This document shows, in pieces, positions 43,947 to 53,681 of a stretch of DNA of 64,000 nt. The notes beneath the pieces are model-generated. The model was not told the origin of the DNA, did not search any database, and saw only the letters and a list, made by a program, of their open reading frames with translations. Location of the stretch: positions 62,001-126,000 of the forward strand of contig JAPDJV010000020.1 in the NCBI GenBank assembly GCA_029258925.1, read 5' to 3'. The translations under genes were made by a program, and so were the position numbers. Source of the stretch: Thermoproteota archaeon (GTDB taxonomy: Archaea; Thermoproteota; Thermoprotei_A; EX4484-217-1; JAPDJV01). Position 1 is the stretch's first letter. Each line of letters begins with the position of its first letter.

Positions 43947-45752
43947 ATGGCAGAGGATATACAGATGAAGGATCTCCATTTTCTAGAACTGGTTGAGACA
44001 TTTCAGAAACTTGAGGCTACCACTAAAAGAACCGAAATGATCGCGTACTTGGTAGATTTATTCAAGAAGACTCATCCTGAAATAATAGATGAAGTAATTT
44101 ACTTGATGCAAGGGAAACTTTACCCAGATTGGATGGGTATGCCTGAGCTAGGAGTAGGCGAGAAGCTCATTATGAGAGCTATTAGCATTGCCACAGGCTT
44201 TCCTGTCAAGAGAGTTAAAGAAGAATTCAAGAAGCAAGGAGACCTAGGTAAGGTCGCCGAGACTCTAAAACTATCTAAGAGACAAGCAGCTCTCTTAGCG
44301 TTTTTAGGTGCGGGAGTACAACATCCGTTAACCGTTAAAAGAGTGTACACAACTCTTGACAGAGTGGCAAAGGCGAGTGGTCCAGGCTCAATAGACTTGA
44401 AGGTAAAGCTATTGAGCGGCTTATTGCAGGATGCATCTCCCATAGAGGCAAGGTACATTGTTAGAATAGTTGAAGGAAGGCTTAGATTAGGTGTTGCCGA
44501 TGCAACAATAATGGACGCATTAGCAGTACTATATGGCGGATCTAAGGAGGCTAGAGCCATTATCGAAAGGGCGTTCAACTTATGTTCGGATCTAGGATTC
44601 GTAGCTAAGGTTCTAGCTGAGAAAGGACTTCACGCATTGAAAGAGTTTAAGATAACTGTAGGTAGACCTATAAGGCCCATGCTCGCGGAGAGACTTAACG
44701 ATCCAAGGGAGATAATCGCTAAAGCGGGAGGAAAAGTGTTAGCAGAATTTAAATATGATGGTGAAAGAGCTCAATTACATAAGAAAGGAGACCTTGTATG
44801 GATTTTCTCGAGAAGACTTGAAAATATAACAGCACAGTATCCCGATGTAGTAGAAATGGTTAATAACAGCGTCAGCGCTGGAGAGGCAATAATCGAGGGT
44901 GAAATAGTCTGTATCGATCCTGACACTGGAGACCTCAGACCATTCCAGGACCTCATGCACAGAAAGAGAAAATACGATATACATATAGCAATGAAGGAGT
45001 ATCCTGTTGCAGTCTTCCTATTCGATCTATTATACGCCGAGGGAGAGGATTACACAAATAAGCCCTTATTAGAGAGACATAACAAGCTAAAGGAGATCAT
45101 TAAGGAGAATGAAAGATTTAGGTTAGCTGAGCACATCATAACGGACGACCCTGTGGAATTAGAGGAGTTCATGTTAAAAGCTGTTGAAACCGGCTGTGAG
45201 GGTATTGTTGCTAAGGCCATTCACTCTAGTGCCGTATATCAGGCTGGTGCTAGGGGATGGCTGTGGATAAAGTACAAGCGTGATTATAGGAGCGAGATGA
45301 TGGACACTGTTGACTTAGTTGTTGTAGGAGCTTTCACAGGTAGGGGTAGGAGAGCTGGCACATTTGGTGCACTACTAATGGCAGCATACGATCCTGGTAC
45401 TGACACCTTCAAAACGGTATGTAAAGTTGGAACAGGATTTACAGACGAGGATTTAGCCCAACTACCAAAAATTTTCGAAGACCTCATAATCCCCCATAGG
45501 CATGCTAGAGTGGATTCCAAGATTCAGCCAGATTACTGGATAATACCTGATAAAGTTGCTGAAATAATGGGCGCTGAAATAACGTTGTCTCCTCTCCATA
45601 CATGTGGGTGGGGTAAGATAAAGAGCGATGCGGGTCTAGCAATAAGGTTTCCGAGATTTATTAGGTGGAGAGATGATAAGGGAGCGTCTGATGCTACTAC
45701 CGTAGATGAAATAATTGAAATGTATAGAAAACAGTTAAAGAAGATCTCTTAA
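43947..45752 (+). CDS. lig: ATP-dependent DNA ligase
   Basis: About 601 aa, normal for archaeal replicative ligase. N-terminal DNA-binding domain (about 1-220), adenylation domain with the active-site KYDG at 269-272, GEIVCIDP, and GCEGIVAK, and OB domain at the end with the WIKYKRDY motif before it. ATG 43947 follows AAGGTGAGA; an in-frame ATG 60 nt upstream is not needed. The end overlaps rpl35ae tail-to-tail by 4 nt. Confidence 0.95.
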   Translation: MAEDIQMKDLHFLELVETFQKLEATTKRTEMIAYLVDLFKKTHPEIIDEVIYLMQGKLYPDWMGMPELGVGEKLIMRAISIATGFPVKRVKEEFKKQGDLGKVAETLKLSKRQAALLAFLGAGVQHPLTVKRVYTTLDRVAKASGPGSIDLKVKLLSGLLQDASPIEARYIVRIVEGRLRLGVADATIMDALAVLYGGSKEARAIIERAFNLCSDLGFVAKVLAEKGLHALKEFKITVGRPIRPMLAERLNDPREIIAKAGGKVLAEFKYDGERAQLHKKGDLVWIFSRRLENITAQYPDVVEMVNNSVSAGEAIIEGEIVCIDPDTGDLRPFQDLMHRKRKYDIHIAMKEYPVAVFLFDLLYAEGEDYTNKPLLERHNKLKEIIKENERFRLAEHIITDDPVELEEFMLKAVETGCEGIVAKAIHSSAVYQAGARGWLWIKYKRDYRSEMMDTVDLVVVGAFTGRGRRAGTFGALLMAAYDPGTDTFKTVCKVGTGFTDEDLAQLPKIFEDLIIPHRHARVDSKIQPDYWIIPDKVAEIMGAEITLSPLHTCGWGKIKSDAGLAIRFPRFIRWRDDKGASDATTVDEIIEMYRKQLKKIS

Positions 45753-46006
45753 TAGATGAGAACTCTTTTACCTATAGCCTGCCCTGGAAGACCTCTGACA
45801 AACCTAGCTATTACAACTCCTCTCCTTCCATGAACCCCCACTATTGTGCCCTTGTACGTATTTCCGTTATCATCCTTAAAAACAATTTTTCTACCTATAA
45901 GCTTCGAAGCCTCTTTATAATCCTTCACATTATCGGGTAGTATTAGCATGTCTCTTTCACATTGCCTCTTTTTTCCCCTAAGATAACCCAATATGGTGGC
46001 TTCCAA
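45749..46006 (-). CDS. rpl35ae: Ribosomal protein L35Ae
   Basis: 85 aa large-subunit protein. GTIVGVHGRRGVVIARFVRG near 53-72 and PGQAIGKRVLIY at the end are typical of L35Ae/L33e, which occurs in Thermoproteota, Thermococci and eukaryotes but not all archaea. It is complete and lies between lig (convergent) and a 325-nt spacer. Confidence 0.93.
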   Translation of the reverse strand: MEATILGYLRGKKRQCERDMLILPDNVKDYKEASKLIGRKIVFKDDNGNTYKGTIVGVHGRRGVVIARFVRGLPGQAIGKRVLIY

Positions 46007-46331
46007 TGTCTACCACCAATACACTATAAGAAGTTGCTAGTGGTTATAAGCTCTTAGCATTTAAGCAGATTCTGGAAATATTTATATGATTACCATGATA
46101 CCTAGATTAGGACTCTTAAGGACTTCCTAAAGGCAATTTAAGCTGAAAAAACTATGATGATGAGTGGACTTGAATCTTGGAGTAGGGACCTTACTATGTA
46201 AAGCTGAACTTTAACGTAAAGGACTAGTTTTAGTATAAAGAAGTACTAGCCAATCTTAACCTTGGAGTCGAGGGAGTGAGAGCATATATATTTAACTCAT
46301 GAAAAACTTCTCATGTGAAGATTTACTAAGA
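46007..46331. other. 325-nt intergenic region with no assigned gene
   Basis: AT-rich spacer upstream of rpl35ae and downstream of the 46332 gene. It has TATA-like AATATTTATATG (46077-46088) and ATATATATTTAAC (46283-46295), and an ATGATGA...CTGA pair (46157-46163, 46204-46207) that resembles a C/D RNA but lacks good inner boxes and promoter placement. I assign no gene. Confidence 0.3.
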
Positions 46332-46973
46332 CTAACAATATTCTCTTAAAATAATATTGTCGATATTCGCTACAAAGACCTTATCCAAGTCTATATCCAG
46401 TTTATTCACTATTTTTACGAGAGATTTAACGTAGTTTACTCTATCTACAATTATTGAGAAAGAGTTATTCGAATAAACAGAGTATGTTTTTATCAGTTTC
46501 ATCTCATTTAGCGAGTTTAAGAACCTACTTATGGTTCTACTGTGTGCCTTAGAAAATACTTTACATGCGTCACTAAACCCTATTGTCCCCTCTACTTCTG
46601 CCTTTACTTCGCAGAGTCTAATATTATCGTCTCCTCCGAAAAATACTAGGAGATGATCTTTTACATTCTGCAAACTCTTCAACAACTTAATTTTACCTAA
46701 AGAAGGGAAGAAGCCTGGTCTAGTATAGAGTTTTATTATCATATTGCTGTGATCTATAGGCCTTTTTGCTCCTGAAAGGGACTTTAAATACTCTAAACCC
46801 TCTTCCAGCCCCACGATATAGGATGGGACTTCAGTATATATCGATGTTTTACCATCATCTTTTTCGCATAGTATTATGCCTTTATTTACTCTTACCCCAC
46901 CGCACATACTATTATTCCTTTTACCTTTTATCAAGAAATATGGTACAACGAGTGATAAAAACAGGATCTTCAA
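46332..46973 (-). CDS. Hypothetical protein in the AMMECR1 operon
   Basis: Up to 213 aa, unknown. With the TTG start at 46973 (overlapping the AMMECR1 stop) it begins with a hydrophobic stretch ILFLSLVVPYFLI that could be a membrane anchor. The ATG at 46907 after AAAGG would give a soluble 191-aa form starting MCGGVRVNKG. The C-terminal part (about 130-213) is consistent with a winged-helix fold (SDACKVFSKAHSRTISRFLN). A role linked to AMMECR1 is only positional. Confidence 0.55.
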   Translation of the reverse strand: MKILFLSLVVPYFLIKGKRNNSMCGGVRVNKGIILCEKDDGKTSIYTEVPSYIVGLEEGLEYLKSLSGAKRPIDHSNMIIKLYTRPGFFPSLGKIKLLKSLQNVKDHLLVFFGGDDNIRLCEVKAEVEGTIGFSDACKVFSKAHSRTISRFLNSLNEMKLIKTYSVYSNNSFSIIVDRVNYVKSLVKIVNKLDIDLDKVFVANIDNIILREYC

Positions 46974-47623
46974 CTCTTATCCCTGTGTTCAGACAGTTTC
47001 CGCCTAACAACTCTACCGTTTGGCTCTTCTTCACAAAATATTTCCGCCTGGAACGAATATATTTTTATGCCATCGTATAACCAGCAATCAGGAGGTAGTC
47101 CCGCCTTTAAACAAGTTTGTGAAAGGAAGGTTTCCTCGTCCCATCCATATTCTATTGGAACTTGGGGTAATAATAGACCTCTATAAAACCCGTATTCTAC
47201 TATTAACCCATCTCTCCCGACTTTTATGAGCTTCGGAAAATCCTTAGGGGAATCCGGTTTTAGTTCTGATGGCGGGGTTAATATCGATACTTCGAATACT
47301 ACATCATTTAGTTCACTTAATTGCAGCGGGGGGAATCTTGGATCCTCTACTGCAGCTGCTATTGCAGCCTCTATTGCAGCCTCGATTAAAGGTTTTATTG
47401 GAAGAGGAAAGCCTATACATCCCCTTAACTCCTTATGAACTCTGCCGTTTATTTCACGCATCTTCTCTATAGTTACAAACACTCCATACTTTCTCCAAAG
47501 TTTTTTAGATGTTTCAGGAGGTGGTCTAATCATTTCGTTTGATTGAAGATATTTTTCCACAGCTTTTCTAGCAATCCTGACTAGGAACTCTCCTTCTTCT
47601 AAACTAAACTCTTGGCTTACCAC
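46970..47623 (-). CDS. amrA: AMMECR1-domain protein
   Basis: 217 aa. The strongly conserved LRGCIGFP sequence near 68-75 is the hallmark of AMMECR1, followed by AAVEDPRFPPL and the WDEETFLSQTCLKAGLP segment. The biochemical activity is not known; in many genomes it is associated with Memo and the AmrS radical SAM enzyme. Here amrS is 33 kb away. It is nested between the Mut7-C gene (20-nt overlap) and a hypothetical (4-nt overlap). Confidence 0.92.
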   Translation of the reverse strand: MVSQEFSLEEGEFLVRIARKAVEKYLQSNEMIRPPPETSKKLWRKYGVFVTIEKMREINGRVHKELRGCIGFPLPIKPLIEAAIEAAIAAAVEDPRFPPLQLSELNDVVFEVSILTPPSELKPDSPKDFPKLIKVGRDGLIVEYGFYRGLLLPQVPIEYGWDEETFLSQTCLKAGLPPDCWLYDGIKIYSFQAEIFCEEEPNGRVVRRKLSEHRDKS

Positions 47624-48110
47624 TTCTCATCACTCTCTTTGCTTCATCTAAAATCTCCCTAATATTAGGCCAATGTAGTCCCATCCAATATACCTTTCCA
47701 CAGGTATTACAGACCCAAAACTTCTCGTATTTCATTCTTATGATAGGCTTCACTCTATCCCCAATACTATCCCTTCCAACTTTTACGAGGAGAGTATTGC
47801 ACAATGGACATCTCGTGGTGTTTTCATCGAACTCTAGTTTAATACCTGTCATTAACGAAATAAACGCCAGCTTCTTGTACATCTCCTCGTCTTCGAGTAA
47901 TAAAACTGATAGATTGTACTTTAGAGCCTTCTTAGCCAAGTCCTTATCACGGGTTACTATAATTCTTCCTTCTACAGAAGCCTTCTTTAATAATTCATCG
48001 TCCGAGACATCGTTGCTATACAGGGTATCATATCCCAATATTCTTAGCCATCTAGCTACACTACCCAGCATTGTGTCAACTGCAAACTTCACATCGCCCG
48101 TTTTGTTCAT
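47604..48110 (-). CDS. Mut7-C RNase domain protein (PIN-like plus zinc ribbon)
   Basis: 168 aa. The PIN-like nuclease domain shows acidic residues at DTMLGSVARWLRILGYDT (12-29), NDVSDDELL and TRDKDLAKKA near 54-63. The C-terminal zinc ribbon has CPLC near 101 and CNTC near 134. The arrangement matches the Mut7-C/DUF82 family of predicted RNases. Its end overlaps the start of amrA by 20 nt. Confidence 0.88.
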   Translation of the reverse strand: MNKTGDVKFAVDTMLGSVARWLRILGYDTLYSNDVSDDELLKKASVEGRIIVTRDKDLAKKALKYNLSVLLLEDEEMYKKLAFISLMTGIKLEFDENTTRCPLCNTLLVKVGRDSIGDRVKPIIRMKYEKFWVCNTCGKVYWMGLHWPNIREILDEAKRVMRSGKPRV

Positions 48111-48143
48111 TGCATATCACTACTCAATGAAAAATTTAGAATT

Positions 48144-48962
48144 TCAAGTGATTCCAGTGAAATACCTTGTTAAATCCGTGAGGGTTACTATTCCCACAAC
48201 GGTGTCACCATTATCTGTTATCACAGCTCCTCTCATCTTTCTCTGAATCAATGCTTTGGCAACCTCCCCTATTTTCTCATATGTTTTTGCAATTATAGGC
48301 CTCAGCCTCATGATGTCTTCAACTAAGATATAGTTTATCCTCTCCTTTCTATGTTTCTCGGGTACTATATCATGAAATGCGTATAGTGCGTCTGCTATCT
48401 CATCTATTGTAACTATCCCCATTATTCTATTGTTATCATCTACTACTGGTAGCGTTGAAATGCTCTTCTCCATTAATATCTTTCTAGCGTGAAGAAGCTT
48501 ATCAGAGGATCTGATAGTTATAGGTGCTCTAGTCATTATATTTTCAATTGCTTCATTATCATCTACAAGGAGCCCAGCTATCTCCCACTTAGTCACTATT
48601 CCGATGGGCTTCATGTTTTCGTCAACTATTGGAATGCTACTGATGTCTAAATCTATCATTGTTTTTGCGATCTTAATCACTGGCACCGATGGACCAAATA
48701 CTATAGGATCCATCGTCATCACTCCTGAAACATATAGTCTTGCTGGAGATAGAAGTCTAGTTCTCAGAGTTCCAAGCCTCAACATAATATCCTTCTTTGT
48801 AACTATTCCAACTACTCGGCCGTCATCTAAGGCTATTATGCGGTCTGTACCGTATTTCCTCATAAGCTTGAAGGCATATTCAAGCGTATCGTTTTTGTTT
48901 ATAACTGGGAAATCTCTTTTCATTACGTCTTCCACTACTATTAGTTCTCTCACTTCCACCAC
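48144..48962 (-). CDS. CBS-domain protein (four CBS motifs), first of three in tandem
   Basis: 272 aa made of two CBS pairs; repeated signals are the xxxGIVTxxDI-type endings: VVGIVTKKDIML, PIGIVTKWEIAG, IMGIVTIDEIAD and VVGIVTLTDLTR. No fused enzyme or channel. CBS pairs bind adenosine nucleotides or SAM. It lies 6 nt downstream of the next CBS gene, in a three-gene minus-strand operon. Confidence 0.88.
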   Translation of the reverse strand: MVEVRELIVVEDVMKRDFPVINKNDTLEYAFKLMRKYGTDRIIALDDGRVVGIVTKKDIMLRLGTLRTRLLSPARLYVSGVMTMDPIVFGPSVPVIKIAKTMIDLDISSIPIVDENMKPIGIVTKWEIAGLLVDDNEAIENIMTRAPITIRSSDKLLHARKILMEKSISTLPVVDDNNRIMGIVTIDEIADALYAFHDIVPEKHRKERINYILVEDIMRLRPIIAKTYEKIGEVAKALIQRKMRGAVITDNGDTVVGIVTLTDLTRYFTGIT

Positions 48963-48968
48963 CTACAA

Positions 48969-49826
48969 CTATTTTCCTCTGATTTTAATAATACCAGAAA
49001 CTATATTCATCTTAGTAATTATCCCCTTTGCTTCATCCTCTCTATCTACTACTGGCAGGCTACTAATATTGTGCAGGATCATTAGCCTAGTAGCTATAGA
49101 TGCATCTTCATCTTCAAGCACTGTAATGGGATTTGGAGTCATTATGTCCTGTGCTATTGGCACAACATGCTCCCTTGTTACACTGAGGACCCCTCTAGGT
49201 GACACCCCTGTTTTTTTCCTATACTTTACCTTAAATACTGATGGATAACTGTAAGATAGGGATATTATGTCTGATTCAGCTATTATACCCACAACTCTTC
49301 CATTGTCTTCAACCAATACTTTTCCTAGAGGATTAGATATTATTAGGTTTACTACATAAAATACTGTATGCATCGGAGTGACTTCCAGAAATTCTCTCTC
49401 CATAATTTCATTAACTTCCATTTTCCCTTTAAATCTCTCTGAAAAAGCTCTAACTATGTTCGTTTTAGTGATTATTCCTACTAATTTATTATCTTCATTT
49501 ACTACTGGTAACCCGCTGATCTTATACTTTACCATCTTTTTTGCAGCTTTTATGATGCTTTGAGAAGGCCTGACTGTTTGGGATATTTTTGAAAGAACTT
49601 GGGAAACTAAGATAGTTTCCAAGGGTTTAGTTATTAATCCCTTCCTAATCATGGCCTTCATTAGACTCTTTTTAGTTATCATTCCTATAGGTCTTCCATC
49701 CTCATTAATGACTATTACTCTACCTATCCTATACTTAATCATCAAGTTTCTTACGTGAGCTAGGTTGTCAGAAGGCTCTACAGCAATAACGGGGGTACTC
49801 ATATACGAAGATACCCTGGGTGACAT
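48969..49826 (-). CDS. CBS-domain protein (four CBS motifs), second of three
   Basis: 285 aa with two CBS pairs (PIGMITKKSLM, LVGIITKTNIVR, VVGIIAESDIIS and KGIITKMNIV). A short non-CBS linker near 195-220 (KYRKKTGVSPRGVLSVTREH) separates the third and fourth motifs. Begins 2 nt after the first-transcribed CBS gene. Ligand unknown. Confidence 0.88.
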   Translation of the reverse strand: MSPRVSSYMSTPVIAVEPSDNLAHVRNLMIKYRIGRVIVINEDGRPIGMITKKSLMKAMIRKGLITKPLETILVSQVLSKISQTVRPSQSIIKAAKKMVKYKISGLPVVNEDNKLVGIITKTNIVRAFSERFKGKMEVNEIMEREFLEVTPMHTVFYVVNLIISNPLGKVLVEDNGRVVGIIAESDIISLSYSYPSVFKVKYRKKTGVSPRGVLSVTREHVVPIAQDIMTPNPITVLEDEDASIATRLMILHNISSLPVVDREDEAKGIITKMNIVSGIIKIRGK

Positions 49827-49828
49827 TC

Positions 49829-50770
49829 TTATCCCTCCAGTGCTAAAGCCATTAATATATCTCTAGCCGTAACTATGCCTTTCAACACGGAGTTTTCCAC
49901 AACTAAAAGTACACCAGTATTTTTCTCAGACATTAACCCAGCTGCTTCACCCACATCTGCATCAGGGTGTATCGTGTAATATTCTTTTAAAGCTATTTCG
50001 CCAATTTTAACCTTCAATGGTTCATCTATACTTCCATTTACAACGTAGTTGAATACCGTGTTGCTGCCGAAGAACTTAACGATATCAAGTGCTCTAATAA
50101 TGCCCCATACGGAATGGTCGAATGTTACTGGTAATCGTCTAAACCCGTATTTCACCATTTTCTCCATAGTGTTCTTCAAGGATTCCTCTACATTAACTGT
50201 TATGACACTAGTTGTCATAACCTCTTTTACCTTTACTCCAACATCTTTCTCGGCAATATGGCCTACTACATCTCTCTCACTTATTATTCCAAAAAGTACT
50301 CCCTTCTCTGTAACTATGGGTACTGCACCAACACCGTCTATAATCATTTTTTCTATCACATTTTCCAATGTTTTATTTACTTGAACTGTGATGGGAGGGT
50401 AACTCATTATAGATCGCGCAGGCTCTCCTAGAGCCCAATAAATGTTCTTTTTATACCTATTTTCTACTATTCCGAAAAGCTCTCCTCCGCCCAGATAGTT
50501 CACCATATCCATTACTGAAATCATTCCCTTTACAACGTTGTTTGAATCGACTACAGGCAAGATCCTCCTATTCGAGCGATCCATAATTCTAGCAACAATG
50601 CCCACCGGCATCATAGGCGTTGCTGTAACAACATTTCTTTTTGCCAAATAGTATAATTCAGAGGGTTTTTTGTATATTCTGTTAGTGAAGCTGGGTGTTC
50701 CACCACTTCTAAGCCATCTATATCCCTCTGGACGATGCTTTTTCCTACGAGGTACTCTTGAGACTCCCAT
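49829..50770 (-). CDS. CBS-domain protein (four CBS motifs), first transcribed of three
   Basis: About 313 aa. After a basic N-terminal extension (RVPRRKKHRPEGYRWLRSGG) that could contact nucleic acid come four CBS motifs, e.g. VKGMISVMDMV, LFGIISERDVV, VWGIIRALDIV and LKGIVTARDIL. ATG 50770 follows CGGAGAT; an in-frame TTG 15 nt upstream is possible. It heads the tandem CBS operon. Confidence 0.87.
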   Translation of the reverse strand: MGVSRVPRRKKHRPEGYRWLRSGGTPSFTNRIYKKPSELYYLAKRNVVTATPMMPVGIVARIMDRSNRRILPVVDSNNVVKGMISVMDMVNYLGGGELFGIVENRYKKNIYWALGEPARSIMSYPPITVQVNKTLENVIEKMIIDGVGAVPIVTEKGVLFGIISERDVVGHIAEKDVGVKVKEVMTTSVITVNVEESLKNTMEKMVKYGFRRLPVTFDHSVWGIIRALDIVKFFGSNTVFNYVVNGSIDEPLKVKIGEIALKEYYTIHPDADVGEAAGLMSEKNTGVLLVVENSVLKGIVTARDILMALALEG

Positions 50771-50939
50771 AACTATCTCCGTCAAAATATTATTTTATTA
50801 GATCTTATTCAATAATGTTTCTACTTAATATTATAATTCGGGGACTTATAGTTTTTGGAAAGGTAATTATCTCAAATATGCGTCCTTATTGACGGGGTTA
50901 ATGCCAGCACTCCCAATTTAAGTAGTTCCCTAACTATAA

Positions 50940-52925
50940 CTATTCCTTGCTACACTCATTTGGGAATTCAACTATTCTGGAGGGCCCAGGTATTTTTGAC
51001 AATAGTTCGTCTACGCTAACAGCCTTTATATACAGTCTATCTTCCTCATCTGCTAGTTTAAGTAGTATACGCTTTATTCTCTTAGCAATATCTCTTGGTT
51101 CCCCTTTTCCGGGTTCAAGAACTACATAATATTTGGTTTTAGACTTCACAAGCTCCACTGGTCCAACAATTATTTCCGCATAGTTACCAGCTATCTTGAC
51201 CCCTAATGCAAGCTTAACTGGCACGTTTTCAATGAACTCCCTCTTCCCGGAAATTATAAAAGATCCCTTGGGTAAATATTGCCCTATTGGAGGTTTAGTC
51301 GAAACTTGTTCTCCTCTAACCCAAAAGACTCTCCCAATACTATCTCCCCTGCTCCACAGTCTCGAATAACACACGGCGATTACAGCTGCCTCTCTCAAAG
51401 CTGCCTCCGAGATCTCTCTCCCCCCAGTTTTCACCACGACTGCTGAGGCTCCTTGAACATCTGCATGCATGAATACATCGTTTTTCTCTAAATATTTCCT
51501 CACTATACTCTCATTTTGTGAAGCGTCCCTGCCTCCAATCACAAGAAAACCGTCAGATGTGATCATCCAATGATATTTCTCATACCATCTCTTCTTCCTA
51601 ACTTTAATTAAGGAGATCCTTTTCTTCTCCTCTCTTTCTCTAATTAAAGTCTCCATTTTTCTCTTTAAATCTATCAATACTTCAGAAGCCCTTTTCTTCT
51701 TCTCTCTATTCTTCTTTGCAAGCTCGTAGTAATGAGAAATGTTTTCATAGGCTTTTCTACGTATATCTATCTCCACTTCCTCACCATTTACCATAATAAT
51801 TACTGTTCCCTTCTCCTTCAAACATTTAACTAAAGGTACTCCTAGCATGGTGCTACAGTTTTGCGCAGCTTTTACCCAGTCATCCAATACACTCCTCTCT
51901 TTCCTCACACACATTAAAAACCTCTTTATTTTCTCTAAGTCTTGCATGAGCATGTTAGCAATTTTGAAGTATCTCTCGGCCCTCTGATCATATTCTTCAA
52001 TGAGCTTCTCCTGCTTTAATATAGTTGTTTCCAGTCTTTTAATTTCCTTACTTAATGCTTCAGCTGGAATTCCAGAAATTTTAGTTGGATGACGTGTGAA
52101 GTAATCGTCTAGAGCGCTATTGAAGGAGTCATACTCCACTATGTCTGCACCGCTTTCCACAAGTAATGTAGGCTTAAATGGAGTAACTGTGATAGCTTCA
52201 CCATCGCGAAAAACTATGTAACCTTTCCCCTTAGAAGACTCCTCTAAGAGCATTATCATTGTAGTCAGGATCTTACTGGCATCATTCAAGTTCAAATCGG
52301 GGGGCTTCACGGTTTTCTCTATTCCGGCTCTAAAACACGTTTCTTCCGCGAATTCTCCAGGCAGTCCCAGTCCCCTGACAATCCCCCTAACTACATCAGG
52401 GCTTCCTCTAATTCTCTCTAAGAATTCTTCAACAGTAAGCTCCGTAAGTTTCAATGAGGAACCCGGTGGGGGAATGTACGTTGCACCAGTCTTCACAATT
52501 CTATCCTTGAACTTCTTTACTTCACTCGTGTAGATAATTTTAGATTGATCTCCTAGTAGGCACAAAACTCCTCTAGGCATTATTTCTGCAATAACCTTGT
52601 AAATAACACCCCTTTTTATCTCCAATGATACAATTCTATCAAATCCCAATTGCGTAATGCTTACCATAATTCCTCCTCTAAGGTACTTCCTCAACCCCAT
52701 GCATATGGGGGAGGGTGTTCTTGGAAGTTCCAACCGATACTGGGTAAGATGTATTCTTCTACCCGGCTCTACGAGCAACATGTAATCTCTAATTTTGCTC
52801 TTTAACTTAAATACGAATATCTCCTTGCCAATATTGTAAATATTGGAGATCCTGGCATCTTTGAGAACATTACTAATTTCCTTAATGCAGGCGTAGACGT
52901 CTACAACACTCATGCTATTCTTCAA
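50940..52925 (-). CDS. rqcH: Rqc2/RqcH homologue (NFACT protein)
   Basis: About 661 aa. Binds stalled 60S/50S-nascent chain-tRNA complexes in ribosome quality control. NFACT-N with LLVEPGRRIHLT and a FbpA-like middle, coiled coil (about 300-440), and the NFACT-R domain with GRDASQNESIVRKYL and FMHADVQGASAVVVK near 490-520. TTG 52925 follows GGTGG; ATG 52913 is an alternative. It overlaps the SPOUT gene by 11 nt when the TTG is used. Confidence 0.9.
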   Translation of the reverse strand: MKNSMSVVDVYACIKEISNVLKDARISNIYNIGKEIFVFKLKSKIRDYMLLVEPGRRIHLTQYRLELPRTPSPICMGLRKYLRGGIMVSITQLGFDRIVSLEIKRGVIYKVIAEIMPRGVLCLLGDQSKIIYTSEVKKFKDRIVKTGATYIPPPGSSLKLTELTVEEFLERIRGSPDVVRGIVRGLGLPGEFAEETCFRAGIEKTVKPPDLNLNDASKILTTMIMLLEESSKGKGYIVFRDGEAITVTPFKPTLLVESGADIVEYDSFNSALDDYFTRHPTKISGIPAEALSKEIKRLETTILKQEKLIEEYDQRAERYFKIANMLMQDLEKIKRFLMCVRKERSVLDDWVKAAQNCSTMLGVPLVKCLKEKGTVIIMVNGEEVEIDIRRKAYENISHYYELAKKNREKKKRASEVLIDLKRKMETLIREREEKKRISLIKVRKKRWYEKYHWMITSDGFLVIGGRDASQNESIVRKYLEKNDVFMHADVQGASAVVVKTGGREISEAALREAAVIAVCYSRLWSRGDSIGRVFWVRGEQVSTKPPIGQYLPKGSFIISGKREFIENVPVKLALGVKIAGNYAEIIVGPVELVKSKTKYYVVLEPGKGEPRDIAKRIKRILLKLADEEDRLYIKAVSVDELLSKIPGPSRIVEFPNECSKE

Positions 52926-53565
52926 TTAAACCACCTTTACTCTCTTCCTCATCGAAGACTATTTCACCAGACATTAAGTACTCTAATAGCTCCTTCGATA
53001 TTAGTGGTCTTCCCTCGACTAGAGGATAAGCATATGGAAGAAACACCGAATGTTCGATTCCCATCATGATCCTCTTTTCCTCCCAACCTACTATGATGGG
53101 TATTTCAGTAATCTCCCTTCCATTCAAAATCTGATAGGCCATGAACACTGCTCCATCAATTGAAAATTGATTTCCTCCCAGATTCCTGATTTCGGCTATG
53201 TTATCCATTTTCTCTGTTAAAAGCTTTCTTGTCCTCCCTTTAGGCGGGTTGTCTCCCAAGATCCCGCCTATAACTATCGCAATGCTGCCGCAATACATGA
53301 AGTCTTTAGGGGATAGCAGTATTTTAGCTTGAGGATCTAAAATTATTATCTTATCAAACATCGAATGAATTCTTCGAGACGTTATACTCTCCTCGTAGAC
53401 TTCTCCTATTCTTAACAGTATTTTTCTCCAATCACTTCTCCTAACATTCGTGAACACTACGTTTTCTTTGCCAACTATTTGAGAGGAATGTTTGTACTCT
53501 ATTAGGATCCATTTACTTAGTAATTGTTCGAGGTGTTCGATAACAAACTTTATTTTTTTCCTCAA
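52915..53565 (-). CDS. SPOUT-type methyltransferase, DUF431/Sfm1-like
   Basis: 216 aa. The segment GGILGDNPPKGRTRKL near 99-114 and the C-terminal half resemble the family PF04252 (COG2428), whose yeast member Sfm1 methylates an arginine of ribosomal protein S3. IEYKHSSQIVG at the start is also compatible. TTG start. Pairing with the ribosome quality-control factor suggests a translation-related target. RNA as a target is not excluded. Confidence 0.72.
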   Translation of the reverse strand: MRKKIKFVIEHLEQLLSKWILIEYKHSSQIVGKENVVFTNVRRSDWRKILLRIGEVYEESITSRRIHSMFDKIIILDPQAKILLSPKDFMYCGSIAIVIGGILGDNPPKGRTRKLLTEKMDNIAEIRNLGGNQFSIDGAVFMAYQILNGREITEIPIIVGWEEKRIMMGIEHSVFLPYAYPLVEGRPLISKELLEYLMSGEIVFDEEESKGGLIEE

Positions 53566-53681
53566 TGATTATCACTTTGCACACACTATCCTGTCCTCAT
53601 AGTAACATACGTTTTTAAATAATTTAGAATTAACTGAATTATGAATGTATTGGGCTCCCCAATGTGGCGAGGCTCGCTGGA

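Noticed and set aside
46154-46210. Possible C/D RNA on the plus strand (ATGATGA ... CTGA, 51 nt)
   Set aside because: Outer boxes fit, but there is no credible C'/D' pair, no terminal stem next to the boxes, and no TATA box at the right distance.
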